Position numbers and translations under genes: made by a program. A stretch of DNA of 64,000 nt. Source: Longimonas halophila (GTDB lineage Bacteria; Bacteroidota; Rhodothermia; Rhodothermales; Salinibacteraceae). Every line of letters begins with the position of its first letter. Positions within the stretch are counted from its first letter, which is position 1. This document shows positions 45,797 through 55,977 of this stretch, in pieces. The notes under the pieces are model-generated. The model ran no database searches, had not been told where the DNA came from, and was given only the letters and a program-made list of their open reading frames with translations. The stretch covers positions 1 to 64,000 of the forward strand of contig NZ_PDEP01000010.1 in assembly GCF_002554705.1 (NCBI RefSeq). Direction: 5' to 3'.

Positions 45797-47044
45797 GATG
45801 CGGGCGCTGTCGGCGCCTTTAATCGTGGTTTCGCCGCGAGCTACGCATCCAGCTACCCCGGCGGCCATAGCAATGCGGTGGTCGTGGAAGCTGCGCACCG
45901 TGGTGCCACGTAGCGCGTCGCGATCGCCGCTGATGGTGAGGCCGTCTTCCTGCTCGCTCACGCCAATGCCCAGGCGGGTAAGCACCTCGGCAATGGCCGT
46001 GAGTCGATCCGTCTCTTTCACCCGCAACTCCGCCGCATCCCGAATGACCGTCTGTCCGTTGGAGGCGGCGGCAGCCACGGCAAGCACCGGAATCTCGTCG
46101 ATCAGGTTGGGGATGGCGTCGCCTTCTACCGTTACGCCGTTCAGCGGGGCATGGCGGGCGGTAATGGTGCCCATCGGCTCGCCGTTGGTTTCGGTGCGGT
46201 CGGTCACGGTAAGGTCGGCCCCCATGGCCTGCAGCACATCGAGCAGTCCGGTGCGGGTCGGGTTCAGGCCCACATTGGATATAGTCACCTCGCTGTCGGG
46301 TACAAGCGTAGCCGCCACGAGCAGAAACGCCGCTGATGAGAAATCGCCGGGCAGCGGATTCCACACGCTCGCCTTGGGGTCGTCGTCAGATGTGATGTGA
46401 ATGTGCTGCACGCCCTCATCATCCACCTCGATGGGCAAATTCAACATCCGTTCGGTGTGGTCGCGGCATGGCACAGGCTGAATGACCGTGGTGGTGCCCT
46501 CGGCGTAGAGCCCGGCCAGTAGCACACACGACTTGACCTGGGCCGACGCCATCGGCAGGCGGTAGGTCATCGCATGCAGTGGCTCCGAGCGTCCGCCCAG
46601 GTGGATGGGAGCCGTGCCGCCCGTGAGGGTGACCTCGGCATCCATCTGGCGCAGTGGGTTGGCGATGCGTGCCATGGGCCGTGCCCGCAGCGAGTCATCG
46701 CCCGTGAGCGTGCTCTCAAACGGCTGCCCGGCCAGAATGCCCGCCAGGAGCCGCATGGTGGTGCCCGAGTTGCCGCAGTCGATGGGGTTGGCAGGCGCTT
46801 GCAGCCCGTGCAGCCCTACGCCCTCGATGTGTACCGTGTCGCCCTCGGTTTCAATGGATACGCCAAGCTGGCGCAGGCAGGAAAGGGTTGACTGCGGATC
46901 AGCAGCTTGGGGGAAGCCATGCAGGGTAGAGCGTCCGTCAGCCAGCGCCGCCATCAGCGCCGCGCGGTGGCTCACCGACTTGTCGGCGGGCACCGAGGCG
47001 GTGCCCTGTAGCGAAGTGACCTGCGAAACGGTGTGCGTGGACAT
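45752..47044 (-). CDS. aroA: EPSP synthase (3-phosphoshikimate 1-carboxyvinyltransferase)
   Basis: A 430-residue shikimate-pathway enzyme. Marks: ASVPADKSVSHRAALMAAL, IDCGNSGTTMRLLAG, LPMASAQVKSCVLLAGLYAEG, PGDFSSAAFLLVAA, ELRVKETDRL, SFHDHRIAMAAGVAGC. The first ATG of the homologous region is used; the longer frame upstream is Arg-rich and not conserved in the family. Glyphosate-insensitive class is suggested by the SAQVKSC block but not established. Confidence 0.95.
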   Translation of the reverse strand: MSTHTVSQVTSLQGTASVPADKSVSHRAALMAALADGRSTLHGFPQAADPQSTLSCLRQLGVSIETEGDTVHIEGVGLHGLQAPANPIDCGNSGTTMRLLAGILAGQPFESTLTGDDSLRARPMARIANPLRQMDAEVTLTGGTAPIHLGGRSEPLHAMTYRLPMASAQVKSCVLLAGLYAEGTTTVIQPVPCRDHTERMLNLPIEVDDEGVQHIHITSDDDPKASVWNPLPGDFSSAAFLLVAATLVPDSEVTISNVGLNPTRTGLLDVLQAMGADLTVTDRTETNGEPMGTITARHAPLNGVTVEGDAIPNLIDEIPVLAVAAAASNGQTVIRDAAELRVKETDRLTAIAEVLTRLGIGVSEQEDGLTISGDRDALRGTTVRSFHDHRIAMAAGVAGCVARGETTIKGADSARISFPGFWDVLDRLQR

Positions 47045-47091
47045 ATCAACGAGCGGGGAAAGCAGAATATAAAGGGAGGAAGCACACTGCG

Positions 47092-48174
47092 CTACCACAC
47101 CGGCGTTTCGTCGGTGGGCGGCATGGGAAAGTCGTTGAGCACGGTTTCGAGCAGTGCCTGGCGCTCGGCGTGCGGCAAGAAGGCATAGCGGAAGCCGTTC
47201 AGTGCAATCTCGCGCAGCTGGTCGGCGGGCACGCCGCAGCGGTCGTGCGTGCGCCACAGCTCCTCGGTCATGCTCGTGCGGCTAAACAACCGGTTATCGG
47301 TGTTGATGGTCACTGCTACATCGTTCTCTGCATAGTACGCCACCGGATGGGCTTCGTATCCCGGCACAACATGCGTTTGTACATTGCTCGTGGGGCAGAT
47401 TTCCAGGGGGATGCGATGGTCAATCACATACTGCATCAGCTCCGGATCCTGCTGGAGCGTAATGCCGTGCCCAATGCGATGCGCGCCGCAGTAGAACAGC
47501 GCCTGATGGATGGAATCGGGGCCCCACGACTCCCCCGCATGAATTGTGAGGTTCATCATGTGGTTGCGCGCATGATAGAACGCATGCACATGGCCTTTGG
47601 GCGGATTCCCAGCCTCGCCCCCGGCCAGATCAAACGCGGCCACGCCCTTGTGTCGGTGCGCCACCGCGAGCTCCGCCTGACGCATGGAGGCGCTTTCGTA
47701 TCGGTCGCGCAATCCGCAGATAATCAGCGACGTCTTGATGTTGTAGTCGCGCTCGGCCTCCTTCATACCGGCAAGCACGGCCTCGTTGACCGCTTCGAGC
47801 GAGAGTCCCTCCTCGGTGTGCAAGATAGGCCCGTAGCGGACCTCCAGATAGCGCACGTTCTCCTGCGCGTTGTCCTCGACCAACTCGTACGCAATGCGAT
47901 GCAGCGCCTCTTTCGTCTGCATCAGGGGAATGGTGTAGCGGAACCACGCCAGAAACGCTTCCAGCGTCTCCGAGTCGTCGATGGAGCGCAGAATCTCGCG
48001 CAGGCCCTCGACGGAGTCGGCAGGCAGCACGTTCATCTTGCCCTGCGTCTTGGCCAGGTCGAGCATGGTGGCCAGCCGGAGCGAGCCGTCGAGGTGGCAG
48101 TGGAGCTCGGCCTTGGGCCAGGCAGCGATGTCATTGCGCGAGAGCGTAGATTCGGATGTCGAAGCGGTAGGCAT
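47092..48174 (-). CDS. add: Adenosine deaminase
   Basis: A 360-residue purine deaminase. Metal-binding KAELHCHLDGS near the start, NLTIHAGESWG, RIGHGITL, EICPTSNVQTHVVPGYEAHP and TINTDNRLFS (the AdoDA 'NTDN' motif) give a confident match. The ATG at 48174 is used; a GTG six codons upstream is possible. It lies 48 bases upstream of aroA on the same strand, so the two could be cotranscribed. Confidence 0.95.
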   Translation of the reverse strand: MPTASTSESTLSRNDIAAWPKAELHCHLDGSLRLATMLDLAKTQGKMNVLPADSVEGLREILRSIDDSETLEAFLAWFRYTIPLMQTKEALHRIAYELVEDNAQENVRYLEVRYGPILHTEEGLSLEAVNEAVLAGMKEAERDYNIKTSLIICGLRDRYESASMRQAELAVAHRHKGVAAFDLAGGEAGNPPKGHVHAFYHARNHMMNLTIHAGESWGPDSIHQALFYCGAHRIGHGITLQQDPELMQYVIDHRIPLEICPTSNVQTHVVPGYEAHPVAYYAENDVAVTINTDNRLFSRTSMTEELWRTHDRCGVPADQLREIALNGFRYAFLPHAERQALLETVLNDFPMPPTDETPVW

Positions 48175-48532
48175 ACGGTGGGAAGAAGACACAGGAAAAG
48201 CGGCGAAGAGGCCCGGCGCAAACCGGTTGCCGCAATCAACACGGGCCTTTCCGGATCTGTTTCGGGCTTAAATGGCTTGTCCTGTGATGAGCGCGTGATC
48301 ATTTGCGGGGAATTACCCCGTTACCGCCCCCGGAGCCGGATGCAGGGGGAACTGAAAAACAGAGCCCCTGTTTAGCCGAATCCCAAGCTTCCCAGCCTGT
48401 CGTCTGTTCGCAGACCTCCGCCCGACACTCAGTTGTTGCCATGCACTGTTTGGCGATACATCGTTTGGCGATGCGCAGGCAGGTGGGCTTTGGCAACGGA
48501 TCTTCTGCTGTACCCCAACCCCCTACACTGCC
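48175..48532. other. Divergent spacer between add and tatA
   Basis: About 340 bases with no gene. It includes a short direct repeat of GTTTGGCGAT (48448-48457 and 48463-48472), which could be part of a regulator site, and presumably both promoters. Confidence 0.4.
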
Positions 48533-48829
48533 ATGGGCATGCCCGGACCCTTTGAAATGATTCTCATCTTCCTGGTGGTGTTGCTGATCTTTGGCGCCAA
48601 GCGCATTCCCGAAATCGCTCGTGGCGTCGGCAAAGGCATCCGCGAGTTTAAGGATGCCACCAGCGAATTCAGCCGCGAGCTCGACGTGGAAGAGCGCCGT
48701 GACCGCATCGACGGACCCCGCCGCCCAAGCCAGGGCCAGCCGCAGCCCCGCCAGCAATCGTCGGCGCAGCCCTCGTCGCAGGGCAATGCCGACAGCGAAG
48801 CACGCTCGTCGTCTGAGTCAGCATCGTAA
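48533..48829 (+). CDS. tatA: Sec-independent translocase subunit TatA
   Basis: A 98-residue protein. A short N-terminus is followed by a membrane helix (about residues 9-24, MILIFLVVLLIFGAKR), the typical FGAKRIPEIARGVGKGI turn and amphipathic helix, and a disordered Gln/Ser-rich tail. This is TatA/E. TatB/TatC are not in this window, so it may act alone or with distant genes. Confidence 0.92.
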   Translation: MGMPGPFEMILIFLVVLLIFGAKRIPEIARGVGKGIREFKDATSEFSRELDVEERRDRIDGPRRPSQGQPQPRQQSSAQPSSQGNADSEARSSSESAS

Positions 48830-48966
48830 CGGCACGGAGCGCGTGGACATGTGCATCGATCTGTAGGACTGGGTACGGTGCAGTCCACGCGTTTCGCTGT
48901 GTATGTTCGCTGTGCTTGTGCACCTCGCCTGTTCGCATCCCTCCTACTGCCTGACTACTGCCCTAC

Positions 48967-50523
48967 ATGAGCTACTCCACCTTTGCGGAGGCCCGCGCGG
49001 CCCTGTCCAATGACGAGACCAGCTGTGAAGCGCTGGTCTCTTCGTATTTAGAGCGGATTGAGGCGCGCAACGACGCGGTGAATGCGTTTCTGACGGTCGA
49101 CCGCGATGGCGCACTCAACCATGCGCGCTACCTCGACAGCCAGCTGGAGCGCGGCAATGATCGTCCGCTGGCCGGGCTCGTGCTGGGGGTGAAGGACATG
49201 ATCGCGATCAAGAACCAGGCGCTCACCTGTGGGTCGCGGATGCTGGAGGACTTTACTTCGCTCTATGATGCCCACGTCATTGAGCAGCTGCGGGAGGCGG
49301 GGGCGATCTTCGTAGGCAAGACCAACTGCGACGAGTTCGGGATGGGCTCCTCGAACGAAACCTCGTACTTTGGCCCGGTGCAGCACCCCGAGCACGAAGA
49401 CTACGTACCCGGCGGCTCCTCGGGCGGCTCGGCCGCCGCGGTGGCCGATGGCATGTGCCACGCCGCGCTTGGTACCGACACCGGTGGCTCGGTACGACAG
49501 CCCGCAGCGTTCTGCGGTGTGGTTGGCTTGAAGCCGACGTATGGGCGCGTCAGCCGCTATGGACTCGTGTCGTACGCCTCCTCGTTCGACACGATTGGCC
49601 CAATGGGCCGCTCGGTCGAGGATGTAGCACTGCTCCTGAATGCGCTGGCCGGTCCCGACACGCGCGATGCGACCAGTGCCGAGGTGCAGGTGCCCGACTA
49701 CACGCGTGCGTTGGGTCGCTCGGTTGAGGGCGTGCGCATTGGCCTCCCCGAAGAATATTTTGCCGAGGGCCTCGACCCCGACATCCGCCGTATGATTGAG
49801 GCGCAGGTTGAGCAGTTGCGCGATCAGGGCGCCGAGGTGCAGTCGGTGTCGCTGCCGCATACCGAGTATGGCATCGCCACGTACTATGTGCTGGCAACCG
49901 CCGAAGCCTCCAGCAACCTATCGCGTTACGACGGCGTGCGCTACGGCCACCGCGCCGATCTTGAGACCATGCAGGCCGCCATCAAAGAAGAGCACGAGGC
50001 GCTGCACGAGCAGTTGGGTACGGCACAGTCGAATGGAGATGCCGAGCGGGTGGCCCAGTTGCAAGATCAACTCGACACCCAGAGCGATCTGCTTCGGGCG
50101 CTGTACGTGCAGTCGCGCACCGAGGGCTTTGGCGATGAGGTCAAGCGTCGCATTATGCTGGGCACCTACGCGCTATCGGCGGGCCACTACGACAAGTACT
50201 ACGAGAAAGCCCAGCGCGTGCGTACGCTCATCCGCCACGACTTCTTGCAAGCGTTCGAGGATGTCGATGTGCTGCTTACGCCCGCGACCCCCACGCCCGC
50301 GTTTCAGCGTGGCGAAAAGACAGCCGATCCGCTCCAGATGTACCTGAGCGACGTATACACCGTGCCGGCCAACCTGGCGGGCGTGCCGGGGCTGTCGGTG
50401 CCCATTGGCACACATCCCGACGCTCCGCATCTGCCCGTCGGCGCACAGCTTTTGGCCGCCCCCTTCGACGAAGCCGGCCTACTGCACGTGGGCGATGCCT
50501 TGATGAAAAACGTGCCCGCGTAA
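48967..50523 (+). CDS. gatA: Asp-tRNA(Asn)/Glu-tRNA(Gln) amidotransferase subunit A
   Basis: A 518-residue amidase-signature enzyme that releases ammonia from glutamine for tRNA-dependent amidation. The catalytic triad blocks are present: the Lys in [19 protein letters not shown], and the cis-Ser/Ser pair in [20 protein letters not shown] and [17 protein letters not shown]. Length is normal. gatB and gatC are not adjacent. sucD follows 119 bases later on the same strand. Confidence 0.95.
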   Translation: MSYSTFAEARAALSNDETSCEALVSSYLERIEARNDAVNAFLTVDRDGALNHARYLDSQLERGNDRPLAGLVLGVKDMIAIKNQALTCGSRMLEDFTSLYDAHVIEQLREAGAIFVGKTNCDEFGMGSSNETSYFGPVQHPEHEDYVPGGSSGGSAAAVADGMCHAALGTDTGGSVRQPAAFCGVVGLKPTYGRVSRYGLVSYASSFDTIGPMGRSVEDVALLLNALAGPDTRDATSAEVQVPDYTRALGRSVEGVRIGLPEEYFAEGLDPDIRRMIEAQVEQLRDQGAEVQSVSLPHTEYGIATYYVLATAEASSNLSRYDGVRYGHRADLETMQAAIKEEHEALHEQLGTAQSNGDAERVAQLQDQLDTQSDLLRALYVQSRTEGFGDEVKRRIMLGTYALSAGHYDKYYEKAQRVRTLIRHDFLQAFEDVDVLLTPATPTPAFQRGEKTADPLQMYLSDVYTVPANLAGVPGLSVPIGTHPDAPHLPVGAQLLAAPFDEAGLLHVGDALMKNVPA

Positions 50524-50642
50524 GCGCGCAGCGTTGCGGTTTGCCCGTTGGCCTTGTACCCTGTGCATATCCCTTCACGATGCCCCGCGCCGCTCCGCGA
50601 GGCATCTCCGCCGTTACCGACCATCGACGCCGCACTGATCGC

Positions 50643-51512
50643 ATGAGCATTCTCGTAGATTCTGACACTCGCCTGGTCGTTCAGGGCTTTACGGGCCAGG
50701 AAGGCACCTTCCACGCCGAGCAAATGATCGATTACGGCACCAATGTGGTGGCCGGTGTTACGCCCGGAAAAGGCGGCCAAACGCATCTCGACCGCCCTGT
50801 CTTCAACACGGTCGCTGAAGCCGTGGAACAGGAAGGTGCAAACACCTCCGTCATTTTTGTGCCGCCGCCCTTTGCCGCCGACGCCATTCAAGAGTCGGTT
50901 GAAGCCGGGATTGAAGTGATCATCTGCATCACAGAGGGCATTCCGGTGAAAGACATGAAGTCCACCTACCACTACGTGCAGCGCCACGGCGCACACCTGA
51001 TCGGGCCAAACTGTCCGGGCGTGATTACGCCGGGCCAAGCCAAGATCGGCATTATGCCCGCTATGATCTTTGAGCCGGGATCGGTCGGGGTCATCTCGCG
51101 CTCAGGTACCCTAACCTACGAGGCTGTGGACCAGCTCACGCGCGCCGGATACGGACAGAGCACCGCTGTGGGCATTGGCGGCGACCCGGTCATTGGCACG
51201 CGCTTTGTTGATGCGCTGAAGCTCTTTGAAGACGACCCCGACACCGAAGCGGTCGTTCTGATTGGCGAAATCGGCGGAAGCGCCGAGGAAGAAGCCGCCG
51301 AGTACATTCAGGCGCACATGAGCAAGCCCGTCTTTAGCTTCATTGCCGGACGCACCGCGCCTCCTGGGCGCCGCATGGGCCACGCCGGAGCCATTGTGTC
51401 GGGCGGATCGGGCACGGCCGAGGCAAAGTTCGCCGCGCTCGAAAAAGCCGGCGCGGTCGTGGTGAAGAACCCTGCGCTCATTGGCGAGACGGTGAGCGAG
51501 CACCTGGGTTAA
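50643..51512 (+). CDS. sucD: Succinyl-CoA synthetase, alpha subunit
   Basis: A 289-residue TCA-cycle enzyme. CoA-binding Rossmann part: [21 protein letters not shown]. The ligase block has [19 protein letters not shown] and [16 protein letters not shown]. The active-site His is in [16 protein letters not shown]. The ATG chosen ([15 protein letters not shown]) begins the homologous sequence. The beta subunit (sucC) is not in this window. Confidence 0.95.
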   Translation: MSILVDSDTRLVVQGFTGQEGTFHAEQMIDYGTNVVAGVTPGKGGQTHLDRPVFNTVAEAVEQEGANTSVIFVPPPFAADAIQESVEAGIEVIICITEGIPVKDMKSTYHYVQRHGAHLIGPNCPGVITPGQAKIGIMPAMIFEPGSVGVISRSGTLTYEAVDQLTRAGYGQSTAVGIGGDPVIGTRFVDALKLFEDDPDTEAVVLIGEIGGSAEEEAAEYIQAHMSKPVFSFIAGRTAPPGRRMGHAGAIVSGGSGTAEAKFAALEKAGAVVVKNPALIGETVSEHLG

Positions 51513-51545
51513 GCATCTTCCCCACGCTACGAAAACGCAACACGC

Positions 51546-51582
51546 GCCCCGTGCACTCCCGGTGGGATTGTGCGGGGCTTTT
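51546..51582 (+). terminator. Terminator after sucD
   Basis: GCCCCG (51546-51551) pairs with CGGGGC (51573-51578), extended imperfectly inside, followed by TTTTA. It lies 33 bases after the sucD stop. Confidence 0.75.
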
Positions 51583-51635
51583 ATATGTCATCATACATGA
51601 CGTCGCATCCCCTATAATTTGCCACGTACCGCACC

Positions 51636-52220
51636 ATGAAAGTGAAATCAGCCGAGTTTGTGAAGGGCGCGGTCAGTTGGGACGGCCTCCCGAAAGATGG
51701 GCGGCCCGAGGTGGTGTTCTTGGGACGTTCGAATGTGGGCAAGAGCACCATGCTGAACGCGCTTACGCGCCGGAAGAAGCTGGCGCGCACCAGTAAGCGT
51801 CCGGGGAAGACGCAGGAATACAATATCTTCCGCATCAACAACCGGCAGTACTGGGTTGACATGCCGGGCTATGGCTACGCAAAAGTCCCGAAGAAAAAGC
51901 GGGTACGGTGGGCCGAGTTTATTGCTCGGTATGTGAGCGAGCGTAAGCCGCTGAAAGCAGTCGTGCATCTGATGGACAGCCGCCATCCGCTCACCGACCT
52001 CGACCGCGAGCTTATCGACATGATACGTGATGGAGCGGCTCCGCTACTGGTGGTGCTCACCAAAGCCGACAAGCTCTCGGGCAATGAGCGCCGGGCGCGG
52101 AAGGGAGAGGTCGAAGCACAGCTTGAAGAAGTTGGGCTGCATGTGCCGCTGATGCTCACCTCTGCCGAGAAAGGCGACGGACTGGGCGAGTTGCTCCGGT
52201 GGATTGACACGCTCACGTAA
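51636..52220 (+). CDS. engB: Ribosome biogenesis GTPase EngB (YsxC)
   Basis: A 194-residue TrmE-Era-EngA-like GTPase for 50S assembly. G1 VVFLGRSNVGKSTMLNALT, G2 region RTSKRPGKTQEYN, G3 VDMPGYGYAKVPKK, G4 VVLTKADKLSGNER, G5 TSAEKGDGLGEL. All motifs are intact and the length is typical. Confidence 0.96.
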   Translation: MKVKSAEFVKGAVSWDGLPKDGRPEVVFLGRSNVGKSTMLNALTRRKKLARTSKRPGKTQEYNIFRINNRQYWVDMPGYGYAKVPKKKRVRWAEFIARYVSERKPLKAVVHLMDSRHPLTDLDRELIDMIRDGAAPLLVVLTKADKLSGNERRARKGEVEAQLEEVGLHVPLMLTSAEKGDGLGELLRWIDTLT

Positions 52221-52261
52221 GATCGTAGGTGCGTGAACGGATTGACGCCCGCAAACAGCAG

Positions 52262-53020
52262 CTATCCAAAGAGATAGTTGAGCAGCGACACAGTCGCGGC
52301 CACGGCCCCGAATCCGCCGAGCATCCACTGTAAGAGGCGCGTTTGCATCTGCTCCAGCTGTTTGGAGAGCTGTTCGCTTTGGGCCTGCAAGCGCGCATCG
52401 AACGTGGCCTCCAGGCTCTCGAACCGCCGGTCGATCATGGCAAATCGTTCCTCAAAGCGCGCCTCCAAGCTGTCAATACGTGATTCAATGGAGGCAAACC
52501 GTTCTTCAAACTGCGCCTCCAGGCTGTCAATACGAGCGTTGAGTTGCGTCTCCAGGTTATCGATGCGCGACTCAACAGAGGTAAACCGCTCCTCAAACCG
52601 TGCCTCCAGGTTATCGATGCGCGACTCAACAGAGGTAAACCGCTCCTCAAACCGTGCCTCCAGGTTATCGATGCGCGACTCAACAGAGGCAAACCGCTCC
52701 TCAAATCGTGCCTCCAGGTTGCCGATACGAGCATCGAGACGGGCGCCCAGATTGTCGATGCGCGTATTCAGGCGCGCCTCGGTTTCCTCGATCTGCGCAG
52801 TGAGGCGTTCGTCGGTTTCCTTGATCTGTGCAGTAAGGCGCTCGTCCGTCTCTTCAATCTGTGCACTCAAGCGCGACTCAGCTTCATTGAGATCGGCTTT
52901 AGTGACGCTGATGGCGTCGGCATCGGCCAATACCTCAGCGATGCGTTCAGCCTGTTCGGGGCTGAATGTGCCGTCTTCTTGCAGACGACGCGCGGCCTTG
53001 AGGGTGTCGATAGGCGGCAT
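52262..53020 (-). CDS. Coiled-coil membrane-tethered protein with tandem repeats
   Basis: A 252-residue protein with a short N-terminal helical domain, then about 175 residues of coiled coil, and a C-terminal membrane helix (MLGGFGAVAATVSLLNYLFG). The coil contains 18-residue repeats of the form NLEARFEERF.SVESRID and related IEETDERLTAQI units. It resembles DUF1640/CCDC90-like coiled-coil membrane proteins. The exact role is unknown. The ATG at MPPIDTLKAA is used; 12 upstream codons are less typical. Confidence 0.7.
   Translation of the reverse strand: MPPIDTLKAARRLQEDGTFSPEQAERIAEVLADADAISVTKADLNEAESRLSAQIEETDERLTAQIKETDERLTAQIEETEARLNTRIDNLGARLDARIGNLEARFEERFASVESRIDNLEARFEERFTSVESRIDNLEARFEERFTSVESRIDNLETQLNARIDSLEAQFEERFASIESRIDSLEARFEERFAMIDRRFESLEATFDARLQAQSEQLSKQLEQMQTRLLQWMLGGFGAVAATVSLLNYLFG
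52552..52713. repeat. Three 54-bp tandem repeats inside the coiled-coil gene
   Basis: Three consecutive near-identical 54-bp units (starts at 52552, 52606 and 52660), with only two differences in the last (GGT/GGC and AAACC/AAATC). They encode the 18-residue LEARFEERF.SVESRIDN units, and degenerate neighbours extend the pattern both ways. Confidence 0.9.
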
Positions 53021-53097
53021 GGGGCGTGCGCAGGGCTGGGAAAGCGTGCAAATCATCTACGTCATATCTGCACAAACGTTGCATCTGCCCAGGGGGG

Positions 53098-54084
53098 TTA
53101 TGGAGACGTAGGCCCCTCAGTATCCGTAGAACTGGTCTGTAACGTGATGCGAAATGACTCGCCGCAATGCGGGCAGGTACATGTGGAAGACGGGCGCGGG
53201 GGCGATGCGGGCTCATTCACCGGACTGGACTCCCCCAGTTCCGATTCGATTTCATCTTCGATTTCGCGGTCCTTCTCCAGTTCCTCGACAAACCCAGATC
53301 CGAGAATGCTGGTCGGCAGGGCGAACAGCCCGATTCCGATCATAGCTACGACGGCGGCCAAGATGCGTCCGAGCCCGCTAACGGGTGTTACGTCCCCATA
53401 TCCCACTGTGGTAAGCGTGGCCACCGCCCACCACATGGCCTGCGGGATGCTGCCAAATGTATCAGGCTGATATGCGCGTTCAGCGTAGTACATCAGCGAT
53501 GACGATACGAGCAGCATCATCAGCATCAGCGCAGTGGTAAAGATGATTTCGTGGCGCTTGCTGTGCCATACGCGTCCAAACAGCCGCAGCGTGTACATGT
53601 AGCGCCGGAGTTTGGCGAGGCGTAGGATACGCATCAGCCGGAAGAGGCGGAGGAAGCGCGCATCGGCCCCCAGAAATGGCAAGTAAAACGGAAGAATAGA
53701 AATGAGGTCGATCAGCGCCAGTGGAGTGATCGCCCAGCGCAGGCGTCCGGTAACGGGATTCTGAAAGCGGGGAATGAGCGTACACGCCCACAGTCGCCCC
53801 GCGTACTCCACCGTAAAGATGACCACTGCTATTGCCTCAAACGTCGAGAACAGCGTGTTATACGTTTCGTGCAGCGAGCCCACCGACTCCAAAATGACAC
53901 CCAGCACGCTCAGCACGATGAGCGTCATGATAAACACGTCAGCACGAGCGCTCCAGGCAGACAGCCACTCCTCGGTGTCGTCTACGAGCGGTGGCAGGCC
54001 GTCGGTTTTGGCATGCGCAGGGTAGAGGAGTTCGTAGACGATGCGCCGGGCGCCGGGCTGAACGGCATCAGAAGTGGAAGCCAT
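53098..54084 (-). CDS. Voltage-gated potassium channel with C-terminal Cys-rich tail
   Basis: A 328-residue six-helix channel. S4 carries regularly spaced arginines (RFLRLFRLMRILRLAKLRR), the selectivity filter is ATLTTVGYGDVTPV at about 225-235, and S6 ends GLFALPTSILGSGF. The cytosolic tail is acidic and ends with CTCPHCGESFRITL, which looks like half a zinc ribbon. That tail is unusual for a simple Kv-type channel and could sense metal or redox state. Confidence 0.9.
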   Translation of the reverse strand: MASTSDAVQPGARRIVYELLYPAHAKTDGLPPLVDDTEEWLSAWSARADVFIMTLIVLSVLGVILESVGSLHETYNTLFSTFEAIAVVIFTVEYAGRLWACTLIPRFQNPVTGRLRWAITPLALIDLISILPFYLPFLGADARFLRLFRLMRILRLAKLRRYMYTLRLFGRVWHSKRHEIIFTTALMLMMLLVSSSLMYYAERAYQPDTFGSIPQAMWWAVATLTTVGYGDVTPVSGLGRILAAVVAMIGIGLFALPTSILGSGFVEELEKDREIEDEIESELGESSPVNEPASPPRPSSTCTCPHCGESFRITLQTSSTDTEGPTSP

Positions 54085-54189
54085 GAACGTGCGGGCAAAG
54101 CGAGACAGAATGCGGACGTTGGGACGGCAAACGAAACCAACGAAGCAGCCGGTTCCCCAGCACCTCCAGACGGTTACCCGTAGACAAAG

Positions 54190-55977
54190 CTACACGTAAA
54201 AGAAATAGAGCATGGCGGTAGTCACGAGGACAAACAGAACCGACAGTACGCTCCCAGCGCGCAAGTAGTCGGCGACGCGATAGCCGCCTGGCGTCATCAA
54301 CAGGGCATTGACGTGGTGCGTGGGGATGATGAACGAGTTCGCGGCACAAATGCCCACTTGAAGCACGAGCACCTTGGCAGGAAGTCCGCCGATGCCCGTT
54401 AACTCAAGCACCAACGGCACCAGCAGCACGGTGGCGGCAACATTCGACATCATGAGCGAGAACAGTGTTGTAAGTACACCTAGCGACAGCAGAATCACAA
54501 ACGGGTGGATCCCTTCAATACTCTGCACCAGCGTCTCGGCGATGAACGCGGCCGCGCCCGACGACTCCATGGCGAGGCCAATGGGGATGAGGCCGGAGAT
54601 GAGAAAAATGACCTTCCATTCAACGGCCCGATAGGCATCCTCGATGGAGAGCACGCCCCCCAGGACCATTGCCACGGCCCCGGTGAGAAAGCCGATCGAG
54701 ATCGGAAGGTCGAGCAGTAGCACGGCCCCAAGGGCAGCGGCAAAGCTGCTGACAGCAAAGATGGCTTTTTCGGGACGGCGCTCTTCACGCTTCTTCAGCG
54801 GCGTGACGGTGATGAAGTCTTCGCTTTCCTCGAAAAACTGCAAGCTCTCCCATGGTCCCTGCAAGACGATCGTGTCCCCAGCACGGATGAGATGGTCCGC
54901 CACATCTTTATCGATCACCTGGCTTTCGCTAAAGACGAGAATCACCTGCGCATCGTACATATCGCGCAGGGCCACGTCGCGAATTGTTTTGCCAACCAGG
55001 CTCGATCGTGCCGGGATAACGACCTCCAGGTAGCCGACCTCAGCATCTTGTGCCGACTTCTCGCCCTTCTCCAGGAGCCGAAGGTCGTTGTCGTGCGCAA
55101 ACTCTCCTATGTCTTCTTTTTGGCCCTGCACCAGCAGTTGCTGATCGGTTTCAAACTGCAGGTCATCCCAGATTTTGTACTCGTCGGCGTCCTTGTCGTA
55201 AGCGCGCAACAGGTTGACGTTGTATGCGGCCCCCATCTGCGATTCTTCGACAGACTTCCCAACCAGAAGACTCTCCTCCGGAATGCGGAACGTGTAAATG
55301 GAGTCCGAAAGCCCCCAGACGTTGAGCATCTTTGCCCCTGCTGTCATTTCCGGATCTGTTGCCTGGCCTGTTGGGAGCAGTGACGAGCTGAAGAGCAGAA
55401 AGTAAGCTACGCCGACGATCAGGAGCACGATGCCGATGGGCGTCACACTAAAGAACGAAAACGCCTCGATTCCGCGGCTCGCGAGCAAGTCGTTGAGCAC
55501 GATCAACGAGCTCGTTCCGATCATCGTGAGCGTTCCTCCGATCAATGCGGCAAACCCCATCGGCATCAGTAGGCCCGATATGGGTATGTTTTCCCGTTTG
55601 GAAATGCCTGTCAGAACCGGCAGAAAGAGCGCGGCGGCCCCAATGTTCTGCATGAATCCAGACATCACGCCCACAGTGACCGACACCGTAGACAGAATGC
55701 GCCTTCGCCCCGATCCGGCAACGCGCAAGATGAAGTCGGCAATTTTATCCGTGACGCCCGATGCAAACAGGCCACGGCCCATGATCATCACCCCGATAAT
55801 CGCCAGGACGGCGTTGCTGGAAAAGCCAGAGCGGGCGTCTTCCGGAGACAGGCTCCCCGTCCATACCAGGGCCAGCATCGCCAGAATGGCAACAATGTCG
55901 ATCCGCAGCCACTCGGTGACGATAAGAACGACAGTGACGGCCAGAATGCCGAGAACGATGAGGAGCTGGGGGTCCAT
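54190..55977 (-). CDS. SLC13/DASS-type transporter with two TrkA_C (RCK_C) domains
   Basis: A 595-residue membrane protein. An N-terminal block of helices has NIGAAALFLPVLTGI and GGTLTMIGTSSLIVLN (the DASS-type T-x-IGT.SN pair region). Two soluble TrkA_C domains follow at about 210-295 and 310-385 (VEESQMGAAYNVNLLRAYD; VGKTIRDVALRDMYDAQVI). The second helical block ends with NVAATVLLVPLVLELTG. This matches the citrate/sulfate/anion-type transporter with regulatory ligand domains. Substrate is unknown. It lies 105 bases upstream of the K+ channel on the same strand. Confidence 0.9.
   Translation of the reverse strand: MDPQLLIVLGILAVTVVLIVTEWLRIDIVAILAMLALVWTGSLSPEDARSGFSSNAVLAIIGVMIMGRGLFASGVTDKIADFILRVAGSGRRRILSTVSVTVGVMSGFMQNIGAAALFLPVLTGISKRENIPISGLLMPMGFAALIGGTLTMIGTSSLIVLNDLLASRGIEAFSFFSVTPIGIVLLIVGVAYFLLFSSSLLPTGQATDPEMTAGAKMLNVWGLSDSIYTFRIPEESLLVGKSVEESQMGAAYNVNLLRAYDKDADEYKIWDDLQFETDQQLLVQGQKEDIGEFAHDNDLRLLEKGEKSAQDAEVGYLEVVIPARSSLVGKTIRDVALRDMYDAQVILVFSESQVIDKDVADHLIRAGDTIVLQGPWESLQFFEESEDFITVTPLKKREERRPEKAIFAVSSFAAALGAVLLLDLPISIGFLTGAVAMVLGGVLSIEDAYRAVEWKVIFLISGLIPIGLAMESSGAAAFIAETLVQSIEGIHPFVILLSLGVLTTLFSLMMSNVAATVLLVPLVLELTGIGGLPAKVLVLQVGICAANSFIIPTHHVNALLMTPGGYRVADYLRAGSVLSVLFVLVTTAMLYFFYV

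Noticed and set aside
52552..52713. Possible CRISPR-like array
   Set aside because: The three 54-bp units are directly adjacent without spacers and encode in-frame coiled-coil repeats.
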